Below are positions 1 through 8,312 of a DNA stretch of 64,000 nucleotides, piece by piece. Every line of letters begins with the position of its first letter. The first letter of the stretch is position 1. The translations under genes and the position numbers were made by a program. Location: contig JABICX010000001.1 of assembly GCA_018652045.1 (NCBI GenBank), positions 45,354 to 109,353 on the forward strand, in the 5' to 3' direction. The notes beneath the pieces were generated by a model, which had not been told where the DNA came from, searched no databases, and worked only from the letters and a program-made list of their open reading frames with translations. The stretch is from Candidatus Woesearchaeota archaeon (GTDB taxonomy: Archaea > Nanobdellota > Nanobdellia > UBA10117 > JABICX01).

Positions 1-2826
1 TGGGTAGACGCAACTCGGATCGGAACCTGGAGAGATGTAGTTGTCAACCTAACATCTTCTGACACAAACAACCAATCAACTTTCCTAGACTGGAATAAGA
101 CGCTAGTTGGATATTGGAGCATGGACGCAGTTTCAGGATCAACCGTACTTGACAACTCAACCTGGCAGAACAACGGAACTCTCGAAGGTGGTGCTACACC
201 AACCCAAGGTAAGTTCGGCAAAGGAATGAAGTTTAATGGTGATGATGAAGTAATTAGAATGGGTGAGATCACTTCGGGACACCCACTCATGCTAGCTAAC
301 TCAAATATAACAATATCTGCATGGTTTAAACAATATAGTGGAGATACATACCAACGAATTGTTGATAAATCCACGGCAGGTAATAGTGCAAATGGTTACG
401 GGCTTGCTGCGCATACTAATCGAGATATTTACTTATTAGTTGACGGCTCTTATTATCGGACAGATACTAGTGCATATAATTTTGGAGAATGGACGCACGT
501 TGTGGGTGTTGTAACTGAAGATACTTTTGAAATATATATTGATGGTGTAAATCAAACGGGAGGTAGTTGGTCTGGAAGCGCTAAGTTACCTCCAGATGCT
601 ACAGCTAATCTAAGTATTGGATCATGGAATCATGCAGATGCTAGAGAAGTTAACGGATCAATCGATGAAGTTCAGATCTACTCTCGAGCATTATCAGCTA
701 ATGAAATACGCGCATTGTACGATGCTAACGCTAATCAGTATAACAAGACATGGACAGGTCTGACTGAGGGACAGAGCTATACATACACAGGATATTCTGT
801 TGACTTGGGAGCTAACAAGAACGAGACAGCTGAGAGAACAGTCACAATCAACAACATACCAACTACCTTCACAAGCGTAGCTATGGCATCATCAACGGCA
901 GCTAACATCACGTCTGACAACCTGTCAGTTAGCTGGACAGATGGAACTGATGGAGACTCGGACACAATATACAACATCACTGACTGGAGAGTAAATGGAT
1001 CTAGTATAGCTGTCCTTAACCTGGCTTTTGATAGTAACCGTTCTGGAACAACTACAGCAGTTATCCGAGACTATTCAACTTTTGAGAACAACGCAACTCT
1101 GGGAAATACAACTACCGGTAGAGCACCAGCATGGACATCTTCTTGTCAGATTGGAGGATGTTACGAATTCACTGCCGCAGGAGAGGAGAAGATAAATATT
1201 TCCAATACGGTTTTGACTGGTTTAAGTACGGTCACAACTGAATTATGGATTAAAACTTCTGGATCTGCTCAGGGAGTAATAACTGGAGCAAATCCTACCT
1301 ATAATAATGAGTATCTAATTTACGATCAATCATCCTTACGGCTCTATGTACATGATTCTAATTGGAATAGTGGCGTTTCAATTAATAATAATGCATGGCG
1401 TCATGTTGTATTCACCTGGGACGGATCAAACGGAACTGTAAAATTATTCGTAGATGGTGTGTTCCAAAATTCTGGTACAGTAAATACAGGGGCATTAACT
1501 ATACCTGTAAATGGATTATGGCTTGGAGCAGAGCAAGATTCCGTTGGTGGTGGATTCCAAGCATCGCAAGAGTTAGTAGGGTTCTTAGATGAAGTACGCA
1601 TTTACAACCGGAGCTTGAGTGCAGATCAAATCTGGGCCAACTATGTGGCAGGTAATGCCTCTCTCTCAGTTCAGACTATGGTCTCAGATGAGACTGGCAA
1701 GAATGATGTATGGTCGGTGTCTGTAACTCCTAATGACTTGTATGAAGATGGACCTAACACAACATCTGATTCGTTGACCCTTGTAAGCACAGCTCCAAAT
1801 CCACCAACCTCTATCACACCAGCATCTGGAACATGGGGTGGAGACAACAGCTCAATGGAGCTGAACTGTTCAGGCGCGTCGGACAATGACTCTGACACAA
1901 TAACATACTCAATAGAATCTAACCGAACAGGTAGCTGGACTGAGGTAACTACTGGCCTGGCAGACGGCAACTACTCGTGGGACATATCTAGCTACGACAA
2001 TATAGTTGGAATCAACTTCAGATGTTGGGCAACAGATGGAGCACTTAACTCTAGCAAGTATACTGCAAGCGCAAGTGTAAACTTGGACAACTGGGGACCA
2101 CGATGGAGCAGCCCAAGCAAGAACGCATCTACAGTCTATAATGGATTGAACATCAGCCTGAACACAACCTGGACAGAGACACAGGCAGCAGATGTCGGGC
2201 TCGCAGGATTCATCTTCTCATCAAACGACAGTGGTAGCTGGACAAATGGCAGCTATACAGTACTTAACGGAACAACCAATGTATCTACATATGAACTTGA
2301 GGTAACAACCTCTGCAGGTAATACGGTTGGTTGGTACTTCTGGACCAATGATACACAGGGTAACACAAACCAGACTGATCTACAGACATTCACTATCGGC
2401 AACAAGTCCATCGCAATAGCAGTTTCTGACCTTCTAGATGCAGGGGTACGGTGGGTAATTCAGAGTCTTCCATCAACTAGAGCGAACGCGTCATATAACA
2501 ACGGAACATCTGACACGAGCTATTATGTAACCGTTACTTCAGTTGGCACAAATGTAGACCTATCTATTGCAGCAGATGGCAACCTGACAACATCTGGCGG
2601 ATCAGTTCTGGACATCAGTAACGAAGAGTTCAGATACAATACTTCTGAAACAGATGTAACTAATAGCGACTATTACACCATGGCTACAACCAACAACACA
2701 ATTGGTTCTAACATTGTCAACGGTACAACTTCCTACATGAAGTTCTACCTAACGGTTCCAGGTAACCAAACTGTCGGAATTTACAATAACACATTATCTG
2801 TCTATGCAGAGGAGAGTTCACTATAA
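1..2826 (+). CDS. LamG-domain surface protein, 5' end outside window
   Basis: The frame is open from base 1, so the gene begins upstream; the first in-window ATG at 121 lies inside a LamG domain (LVGYWSMDA precedes it). Two concanavalin-like LamG domains are visible, about residues 1-210 and 325-515 counted from 121, each with the typical WxHVVxV and IYIDGV / LFVDGV strands and a closing DEVxIYxRxLS. Ig/fibronectin-like segments rich in N-x-S/T sequons follow. The C-terminal about 110 residues end in a module (FYLTVPGNQTVGIYNNT) that also closes the protein encoded at 4632. Likely a secreted, glycosylated, cell-surface adhesin or sugar-binding protein. No C-terminal membrane anchor is seen. 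The LamG parts use more AT-rich codons than the flanks. Confidence 0.85.
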   Translation, partial: WVDATRIGTWRDVVVNLTSSDTNNQSTFLDWNKTLVGYWSMDAVSGSTVLDNSTWQNNGTLEGGATPTQGKFGKGMKFNGDDEVIRMGEITSGHPLMLANSNITISAWFKQYSGDTYQRIVDKSTAGNSANGYGLAAHTNRDIYLLVDGSYYRTDTSAYNFGEWTHVVGVVTEDTFEIYIDGVNQTGGSWSGSAKLPPDATANLSIGSWNHADAREVNGSIDEVQIYSRALSANEIRALYDANANQYNKTWTGLTEGQSYTYTGYSVDLGANKNETAERTVTINNIPTTFTSVAMASSTAANITSDNLSVSWTDGTDGDSDTIYNITDWRVNGSSIAVLNLAFDSNRSGTTTAVIRDYSTFENNATLGNTTTGRAPAWTSSCQIGGCYEFTAAGEEKINISNTVLTGLSTVTTELWIKTSGSAQGVITGANPTYNNEYLIYDQSSLRLYVHDSNWNSGVSINNNAWRHVVFTWDGSNGTVKLFVDGVFQNSGTVNTGALTIPVNGLWLGAEQDSVGGGFQASQELVGFLDEVRIYNRSLSADQIWANYVAGNASLSVQTMVSDETGKNDVWSVSVTPNDLYEDGPNTTSDSLTLVSTAPNPPTSITPASGTWGGDNSSMELNCSGASDNDSDTITYSIESNRTGSWTEVTTGLADGNYSWDISSYDNIVGINFRCWATDGALNSSKYTASASVNLDNWGPRWSSPSKNASTVYNGLNISLNTTWTETQAADVGLAGFIFSSNDSGSWTNGSYTVLNGTTNVSTYELEVTTSAGNTVGWYFWTNDTQGNTNQTDLQTFTIGNKSIAIAVSDLLDAGVRWVIQSLPSTRANASYNNGTSDTSYYVTVTSVGTNVDLSIAADGNLTTSGGSVLDISNEEFRYNTSETDVTNSDYYTMATTNNTIGSNIVNGTTSYMKFYLTVPGNQTVGIYNNTLSVYAEESSL

Positions 2827-3080
2827 TGGCAACAAAGCAAGCAGCACATAAGAGAACATTCAGAGAGATCAGAAAGTCTCTCCTACTGAACCTTACACAG
2901 GGTCAGAAGAATGTCAATCAGTTAGCTGATGCTGCCCATGTTAACTGGCACACAACACGTAGACAGATGATCTACTTAATCGGGTTTGGATATGCTCGCT
3001 ACGTTGTCAACTATCCACAAGTAAAGATCTTTGAAATCACTGAAAAGGGGATGGATGCTCTAGATCATAAAAAGGTATAA
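2826..3080 (+). CDS. small winged-helix DNA-binding protein
   Basis: 84 residues. Its ATG overlaps the stop of the LamG gene (TAATG), so translation is probably coupled. The N-terminus is basic. A helix-turn-helix runs from about residue 15 to 50 (LLNLTQGQKNVNQLADAAHVNWHTTRRQM), followed by a wing-like hairpin ending in KIFEITEKGMDAL, the usual end of MarR/PadR-like winged helices. Likely a transcription factor, perhaps for the surface-protein genes around it; the target is inference. No effector domain is present. Confidence 0.75.
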   Translation: MATKQAAHKRTFREIRKSLLLNLTQGQKNVNQLADAAHVNWHTTRRQMIYLIGFGYARYVVNYPQVKIFEITEKGMDALDHKKV

Positions 3081-3091
3081 TAAGTTTGAAA

Positions 3092-3667
3092 ATGGAATAT
3101 ACTATGCATAAGATTAGTTTGATTCTAGCACTGTTGGTATTAATGACACCACAAGCATCCGCTATGAAAGGCGTCGGCATTGTATATGGTACTGTGATAA
3201 GTAATGTTGACGAAGGCGAAACAGCCTGCTTTGACTATGGTGTATACAACCCTTGGGATCAGGATGTAAAGATCATACTAACTGTATCAGGTGACCTTGC
3301 TGAGCTTAATGCATTTAGCGAGAATGTTGATGTGCCTGCAGGCACAACCCATGACAAAGCAAAGTCGGTTGAGATTTGCTTTGATGTACCTAAAGTCTAT
3401 TCTTACACCTGTCCCGATACCCCGATAGTGCTATCAGGTAAAGTAATCGCTACAGAGTATTATCCAGCAGGTGTATCTGGAACTGGCTCAACAACCTCGG
3501 TTTCAGCAGCAGCGCCGCTTGAGATGAGAGTCAGATGCGATGCAGACAAGGGAGTCCAATTCACGACACAATACTTCTTTATTGGTGCAGGCATAGCGAT
3601 TCTGCTAGCCGCACTATATGTAATGAGAAAATTCTTCAAAACCCATAAAATCATCAAAAAGCGCTAA
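3092..3667 (+). CDS. signal-peptide surface protein with C-terminal TM anchor
   Basis: 191 residues from the ATG at 3092; a TTG six bases upstream is in frame but less likely. N-terminal signal peptide about residues 5-25 ending ASA, a beta-rich external domain of about 110 residues with three cysteines, then a TM helix (FFIGAGIAILLAALYVM) and a short basic tail. The external part (YGTVISNVDEGETACFDYGVYNPWDQDVKI) resembles archaeal beta-sandwich domains, but I do not recognise a named family. It follows the winged-helix gene by a few bases and is probably co-transcribed with it and the LamG gene. Confidence 0.7.
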   Translation: MEYTMHKISLILALLVLMTPQASAMKGVGIVYGTVISNVDEGETACFDYGVYNPWDQDVKIILTVSGDLAELNAFSENVDVPAGTTHDKAKSVEICFDVPKVYSYTCPDTPIVLSGKVIATEYYPAGVSGTGSTTSVSAAAPLEMRVRCDADKGVQFTTQYFFIGAGIAILLAALYVMRKFFKTHKIIKKR

Positions 3668-3764
3668 TTTTCCCTTTTACCCCCTCAAAATGGTGAAAAT
3701 ATGGGCTAAAAAGAGGCATTTTTAGGCATTTTTAAGGCTATAGTGGAAAGATTTTAATACTACT

Positions 3765-3824
3765 GTTAATGTAGTTAACACATACATGGTTAAAACTACG
3801 TTAAATATGTTAATGTAGTTAACA
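3765..3824 (+). promoter_or_regulatory. operator-like repeat array over a leaderless promoter
   Basis: The 16-mer GTTAATGTAGTTAACA occurs at 3765-3780 and again, identical, at 3809-3824. Each copy contains the inverted repeat GTTAA-N5-TTAAC. A degenerate inverted copy (GTTAAAACTACGTTAA) lies between them at about 3789-3804. The TATA-like TTAAATA is at about 3801-3807, and the second full repeat runs into the ATG at 3824, covering the expected transcription start. This is the layout of a repressor-controlled promoter; the regulator is not identified. Confidence 0.65.
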
Positions 3825-4639
3825 TGTCTTTGGGGCAAAAAGTGGCTGACCAGCCGAAGAAGTTAGTAGGCATAGGTATAGGTAGATATACTCTAATTAG
3901 CTATAGCCCCAAACTATCTAGTTCTGAGCTAGTAAAGTTCCATTATGCGCTTTTAGGTAGAGGCAAACAACCTGGCCTTCTTCGAAAAACGCATAGCATA
4001 AAGCTAGCTAATTCTGTTATTCTTGCCCCCAAGGCATATAGTAAAGAAGTTCTTGACTTCTTGAGAACTTGGAAATGTAACATTTCCACGAAGGAAATCA
4101 TAAACAAGGTTTCCGATGAGAAAAAGTTGCAACAGGCTGCTAAGAAGCTTGTAGCTAAGCGACGAGACATATCAGATGTCCTACTTGTGGACGCCAGCCT
4201 GATCTCAAAAAAGGCTAAATCTAGCCCAGTTGTCTGCCTTCTAACTCACTCAAAAACACCACAACGAATCGCACAAAACCTGCAAAGCGAGATTGGCCTA
4301 CCCGTTATCTTTGTACAAGCAGATCAGTTATTCACCCCTAAATATTCTTCCATTGTTGATGCCTTAAAACAAGGTACGAGCCTCATTACATCAAAGACTT
4401 TTGCCCCAAAGACTTTGTTTGTCTATTCGACAAAGCACATAAAAGGCTCAGATAAAGTCCGCTTCTTTTACGATCTAAAAGGACGCGGCAAACAAAAGGG
4501 TATCATAGAGAGCACTCGTAGCGAGTTCTTTGCTAAGTCAGTGATTATCGCACCTAGCAAGAGCGTCGAAGCTATGCAGAAGTTCTTGACCAAGTGGAAG
4601 TGTCAGTACGAAAAAATGGAGGTAGCTGAAAGTGTCTAG
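3824..4639 (+). CDS. protein with internally duplicated domain, function unknown
   Basis: 271 residues, soluble, no signal or TM. Two homologous halves: residues about 20-86 (KFHYALLGRGKQPGLL, VILAPKAY, FLRTWKC) and about 200-262 (RFFYDLKGRGKQKGII, VIIAPSKS, FLTKWKC). The shared core is [KR]xx[FY]xYxLxGRGKQxG, then a VI[LI]AP strand and a FLxxWKC end. A middle part (SDVLLVDASLI, VVCLLTHSKTP) looks like an alpha/beta segment. I do not recognise the family. The ATG is fixed by the TATA-like element about 22 nt upstream, and the operator repeat overlaps the start. The next gene begins inside this one (8-base overlap). Confidence 0.7.
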   Translation: MSLGQKVADQPKKLVGIGIGRYTLISYSPKLSSSELVKFHYALLGRGKQPGLLRKTHSIKLANSVILAPKAYSKEVLDFLRTWKCNISTKEIINKVSDEKKLQQAAKKLVAKRRDISDVLLVDASLISKKAKSSPVVCLLTHSKTPQRIAQNLQSEIGLPVIFVQADQLFTPKYSSIVDALKQGTSLITSKTFAPKTLFVYSTKHIKGSDKVRFFYDLKGRGKQKGIIESTRSEFFAKSVIIAPSKSVEAMQKFLTKWKCQYEKMEVAESV

Positions 4640-5498
4640 AAAGTTTAGCTTCGTGACTGAGAGAAAGATACAGTACCTAGAGAACTCTCTCGCAAGGTTA
4701 CAGGCTAGACGGACAGAGGTAGTAGATAGGCTAGATTGGCTGAACACTGCATATAGTGAGAACATCGTTGACTATGAGCATTACATCATGCAGAGAAGTG
4801 TCCTGCTTAACGGGAAGACTGTAGATAGCTGGGACGCAGATTGGATTGCTCGGAGAACACAGATTGAAGAGACGCTGCACGCATTGCATTACGGTAGAGC
4901 AACAGCTGATGTAACACGCGCAGCAAAGAAGGCGTTCGGTATAGCCGCTGTATTCATAATGATCCTTGCGGCATTAGCTGGAATGCAGGCACAAGTACCA
5001 ATCACTGGATTTGCAGGAGATAGCTCAGGATTTGTAGCTGAAGCAAATATCACTGCATACTTTGCAGTAGCAGCATCCGAGAATCTCGCAGATGGAATAG
5101 AGTTCAGTACGATAGTTGCAGGTACAAATAACAATAACGCTTCAGACAATTACAACAACGATAGTAGCGGAAGCTCAATGTATCTATCAGTATCAAACGA
5201 CTCTAACGTGCCAATAGACTTCTGTCTAGCAGCAGATCAGAAGATGAAGAGCGGCACAGATGCAATAGAGTTAGCTAACTTTGTATGGAATAGCTCAACC
5301 TCAACAGACGCGTCAACACCAACTCTAGCAAGCGCAACAGCAATGACAACAAGCTTCGTCAGCGCAGATACGGCAGTTACGGGTGGATTAAGTGAGTACT
5401 TGAGATTCTGGCTATCAGTACCTCTTGGACAGACAGCAGGAACATACAATAACACAGTTACCTTAAGAGCGGTTCAGAATGGACAATCATGTAGTTAG
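4632..5498 (+). CDS. single-TM protein: coiled coil inside, surface module outside
   Basis: 288 residues, GTG start overlapping the previous gene. Residues 1-95 are charged and helical (RKIQYLENSLARLQARRTEVVDRL), likely a cytoplasmic coiled coil. One TM helix lies at about residues 100-120 (AAVFIMILAALAG), followed by the motif ITGF. The outer part is rich in N, S and T and ends with FWLSVPLGQTAGTYNNTV, closely like the C-terminus of the LamG protein at the left edge. Likely an envelope protein with an S-layer- or pilus-subunit-like external domain. No family name can be given. Confidence 0.7.
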   Translation: MSRKFSFVTERKIQYLENSLARLQARRTEVVDRLDWLNTAYSENIVDYEHYIMQRSVLLNGKTVDSWDADWIARRTQIEETLHALHYGRATADVTRAAKKAFGIAAVFIMILAALAGMQAQVPITGFAGDSSGFVAEANITAYFAVAASENLADGIEFSTIVAGTNNNNASDNYNNDSSGSSMYLSVSNDSNVPIDFCLAADQKMKSGTDAIELANFVWNSSTSTDASTPTLASATAMTTSFVSADTAVTGGLSEYLRFWLSVPLGQTAGTYNNTVTLRAVQNGQSCS

Positions 5499-5507
5499 TT
5501 CTAACTT

Positions 5508-5552
5508 TAGTTTTCTTGGGATAGTAAAACCTTCTTTTCTAAAGAAGGGATT
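5508..5552. repeat. inverted copy of most of the tRNA-Val intron
   Basis: This 45-nt intergenic stretch matches the reverse complement of bases 29912-29955, inside the intron of tRNA-Val(GAC). The last 24 nt (5529-5552) are identical. TAGTTT(T)CTTGGG also matches, and the 8-nt spacer between the two blocks has the same length. It includes a hairpin, CCTTCTTT-TCT-AAAGAAGG, at 5530-5548. It sits between the stop at 5498 and the promoter of the next gene. Origin and function are unknown; it could be a mobile intron-like sequence, a shared RNA processing element or a terminator hairpin. Confidence 0.7.
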
Positions 5553-5643
5553 ACGTTCAGAATGGATGGAGTTGTGCTTAGTTTTACGTAGTTACTTTTA
5601 GGTAGTTAGCAATGGTTTTATATCAGAGCCGACAGATTAAATC

Positions 5644-5856
5644 ATGAATATTGGAGATAGGCGCACTCAGGGGGCTATTTTTGTAGTTGTAGTATTAGTT
5701 GCTATGGTTTTCTTTTATGGTGATATTGGAACAACCGAACCCGAACAAAAGAGCGCACCATCCTCGAGCGACGCAACAATTGGTATAACAATCTTGCCCA
5801 GCGAGGCGGTAATTGGTGATAATGGTGGAGAGGTATTAGATGGCGAAGCGAGCTAG
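5644..5856 (+). CDS. small single-TM membrane protein
   Basis: 70 residues. Short polar N-terminus, a TM helix at about residues 11-26 (AIFVVVVLVAMVFFYG), then an external tail of about 40 residues (PSSSDATIGITILPSEAVIG). A TATA box (TTTATAT, 5617-5623) lies 24 nt before the ATG, so it is probably leaderless. It overlaps the next gene by 17 bases and is probably in one operon with it. No family recognised. Confidence 0.6.
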   Translation: MNIGDRRTQGAIFVVVVLVAMVFFYGDIGTTEPEQKSAPSSSDATIGITILPSEAVIGDNGGEVLDGEAS

Positions 5857-6475
5857 ACAGGTAAAGAGCAGTAATCGAAGCAACTTTAAAGTTTCAAACG
5901 AGTTGTTAGCAGGATTGCTAGTACTTGCAATCGCAATATCATTTTTCGACATATTCGCAGGAGTTGGTACCGAACTAACTGGATATAGTACTGTTGAGAA
6001 CAATGCATCCGCAGCTGTGACCATAACGTCAGTTACATCTATTAATTGGACAACCGCATCTATTGACTGGGGTTCTGGAGCAGTAACCGCACCTGGACCA
6101 GCTGTATTAGATTCTGAAGCCGGAACTACAAGTTTGGGAACATGGACTGCAAATGGAACTATATTACAATTAGAGAACATTGGTGGAGATGACGTAGTCT
6201 TAAATATGACTAGTAACTCAACTGCCGGGCAGTTTATCGGTGGAAGTAGTCCTACATTTAAGTGGAAGTTTGCGCAAGGTGAAGGAACCTCCTGTACCAG
6301 TATACAAGATACATCGTATACAGCAGTATCTGATGGAACTGGAAAGCAGATATGTGCAGTATTTTACGCAAATGACACAAACGACTTACTTAACATGTCT
6401 ATTGAATTAACAATACCTGCAGACGCAACATCTGGAGCAAAATCTGCAACAATAACTGCTACGGGCGTAGCATAA
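5840..6475 (+). CDS. surface protein with N-terminal TM anchor and LTGY motif
   Basis: 211 residues. Basic N-terminus (MAKRARQVKSSNRSNFKVS), TM helix about residues 22-43 (LLAGLLVLAIAISFFDIFAG), then LTGY and a beta-rich domain with N-x-S/T sequons and two cysteines. The end (IELTIPADATSGAKSATITATG) resembles the closing strands of the modules ending the proteins at 1 and 4632. A GGAGAGG stretch 6-12 bases upstream may serve as ribosome site inside the preceding gene. Probably an envelope structural protein; family not named. Confidence 0.65.
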   Translation: MAKRARQVKSSNRSNFKVSNELLAGLLVLAIAISFFDIFAGVGTELTGYSTVENNASAAVTITSVTSINWTTASIDWGSGAVTAPGPAVLDSEAGTTSLGTWTANGTILQLENIGGDDVVLNMTSNSTAGQFIGGSSPTFKWKFAQGEGTSCTSIQDTSYTAVSDGTGKQICAVFYANDTNDLLNMSIELTIPADATSGAKSATITATGVA

Positions 6476-6529
6476 TTTTCATTTGTTTTCTTAAGTAAAC
6501 TATAAATATCTAACCTGATCCTAATAGAT

Positions 6530-7651
6530 ATGAAGTTTAGACTGTTAGTGATCTTATTGTTAGTTGCCTGTATAATATCCGTATCTCAAGCAGAGGCAAT
6601 TGGATTGGCACACGGTCCACTTAAGCACACTTTTGAAGCTGAAAAGGAGATAAACGTTGATTTCAAAGTAATATATTTCCAAGACCTGGACGCATTAGAT
6701 ATTGTATTGGCAGGCGGTTTAACTGATTATGCAACGATGAGTGAGTTACAGGAAGATGGTAGTTTTTCAATTAAAATAGATTTACCAGCAGATATCCCCG
6801 ACCCCGGAACACATGTTCTTACAGTAAGTGCGTATGAAGTACAACCTTCTGCAGGAATGGTGGGTGTTGATACGCGTATTATTAATCGTATACAGGTATT
6901 TGTCCCTTTTGACGGTAAGTATCTTGAGATAACTTCATTTGAAGCAGATAATGTAGTTATTGGTAACCCTGGTAAGTTTAGAATTGGTGTAGAAAATCTT
7001 GGTACTGATGCAATAACTGCAGCATACGCAAAGGTTGAGATATATGATAATCTTACTCAAAAGAAGATTGCTACAGTACAATCCGATCAGATTGGACTAG
7101 ATTCGTTTGAATCAAATGGTTTTGAGGTGAGATGGCCACACCCAACACAAAAAAATAGTATATATGACGCAAAAGCAACAGTGTATTTTGATGGCCAGTC
7201 AACTCAGGCAGACACAACTTTTAGAGTAGGTGAACTACTTGTTGAGGTTACCGATTTCTCAAAACAGGTACAACAAGCAAAGACCGCACCCTTTGAGATA
7301 CAGGTAGAAAGCAAGTGGAACGAAGAGATAACTGATGTGTATGCGAGAGTTATGATCAACGAGAGTGAGTTTAAGTCATATCCGATGGATATTGAGGCGT
7401 GGGGAAGTGAGAATATGACTGCATATGTCGATGCATCTCTATTTGAGGTTGGGGCGATAGTACCTGTAAGTATTGAGCTTCATTTTAATGGCGAGACTCA
7501 CGCAACACAGGGTGAAGTAGAGATTGTTGAAGCAAAGTTTAGTTTAAGTTCACCAAACGTAATATATGTACTTATTGCTATAGCGTTAATCATTGGAATC
7601 TATGTTCTGAAAAAGATAAATATTAATATATCTGTCAGAAAAAAGGTATGA
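6530..7651 (+). CDS. secreted CARDB/NEW3-like beta-sandwich protein with C-terminal TM
   Basis: 373 residues. Cleavable signal peptide (residues 1-23, ending AEA), about three beta-sandwich repeats (for example FRIGVENLGTDAITAAYAKVEIYDN, typical of CARDB-like adhesion domains), then a C-terminal TM helix at about residues 343-363 (VIYVLIAIALIIGIYVL) and a short basic tail. The outer domains would face outside with the C-terminus inside. TATAAATA at 6501-6508 lies 25 nt before the ATG, so the mRNA is leaderless. First gene of a run of five tightly packed envelope genes up to 12645. Confidence 0.75.
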   Translation: MKFRLLVILLLVACIISVSQAEAIGLAHGPLKHTFEAEKEINVDFKVIYFQDLDALDIVLAGGLTDYATMSELQEDGSFSIKIDLPADIPDPGTHVLTVSAYEVQPSAGMVGVDTRIINRIQVFVPFDGKYLEITSFEADNVVIGNPGKFRIGVENLGTDAITAAYAKVEIYDNLTQKKIATVQSDQIGLDSFESNGFEVRWPHPTQKNSIYDAKATVYFDGQSTQADTTFRVGELLVEVTDFSKQVQQAKTAPFEIQVESKWNEEITDVYARVMINESEFKSYPMDIEAWGSENMTAYVDASLFEVGAIVPVSIELHFNGETHATQGEVEIVEAKFSLSSPNVIYVLIAIALIIGIYVLKKININISVRKKV

Positions 7652-7852
7652 ATGCGGAGTATACCTTTAAGCCTGTTTGTTTTAGGATTAGTCGTAGTCA
7701 TCAGTGTAGGTCTCTATGTACCATATGTTATCGAACAGGTAGGTTGGACGCCAATTGATAAACCTACTGTAATTGATGTTGAATCAGAATCAGGTAATCT
7801 TTTTTTTACAATCGATCCAAAGGAGAATGTAACTAACAATGGCACGAGTTAA
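7652..7852 (+). CDS. small single-TM protein
   Basis: 66 residues starting directly after the TGA of the preceding gene. TM or uncleaved signal helix at about residues 5-24 (PLSLFVLGLVVVISVGLYV), then a short outer tail ending with two sequon-like NVT/NGT sites. The last 14 bases overlap the next gene. Unknown family; position suggests it belongs to the same envelope operon. Confidence 0.55.
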   Translation: MRSIPLSLFVLGLVVVISVGLYVPYVIEQVGWTPIDKPTVIDVESESGNLFFTIDPKENVTNNGTS

Positions 7853-8252
7853 CCTGACCAAGGCAGTATTTCTGTATATAGTTATATACATAATTGTGTT
7901 CGGCGCGTCGTATCTTTACTATCTACATAGAACTGAGGTTGTAATCTATGACACAAACTTTATTGTAGGAGATCACGTCGGTTTTGATCTTAACAGTAGT
8001 GTTATCACTTTTGGTATGGTTACACCTGCAGGTTCGGCTTCAAGGGGAATAAACATATTAGAATCTGATGTAGCACGTCATGCAAAGTTATACGCACGTG
8101 GAGATGTGTCTAAGTTCATAAGCACGTCGCAACATAGTGTATACGTTGCACCAGATTCTGCGCAAGAGATTATGCTAGACGTTAGCATACCTGTAGATCT
8201 ATCTTTTGGAAACTATTCAGGTAAGGTTAAGGTCGTTCTACTGACTGATTAG
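7839..8252 (+). CDS. single-TM protein with external beta domain
   Basis: 137 residues. TM helix at about residues 8-27 (AVFLYIVIYIIVFGASYLYYL), then an external domain of about 105 residues (VGFDLNSSVITFGMVTPAGSASRGINI ... VPVDLSFGNYSGKVKV in outline). The closing PVDLSFGNYSGKV resembles the last strands of the surface modules in this locus and of NEW3/COG1470-like domains. Overlaps the preceding gene. Probably part of a membrane-anchored surface assembly. Confidence 0.65.
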   Translation: MARVNLTKAVFLYIVIYIIVFGASYLYYLHRTEVVIYDTNFIVGDHVGFDLNSSVITFGMVTPAGSASRGINILESDVARHAKLYARGDVSKFISTSQHSVYVAPDSAQEIMLDVSIPVDLSFGNYSGKVKVVLLTD

Positions 8253-8312
8253 TAGTGATTTTTAAGCCAGGCAACACGAAAAGTATAAATGTACCTGAAT
8301 GTTAAGTATAAT

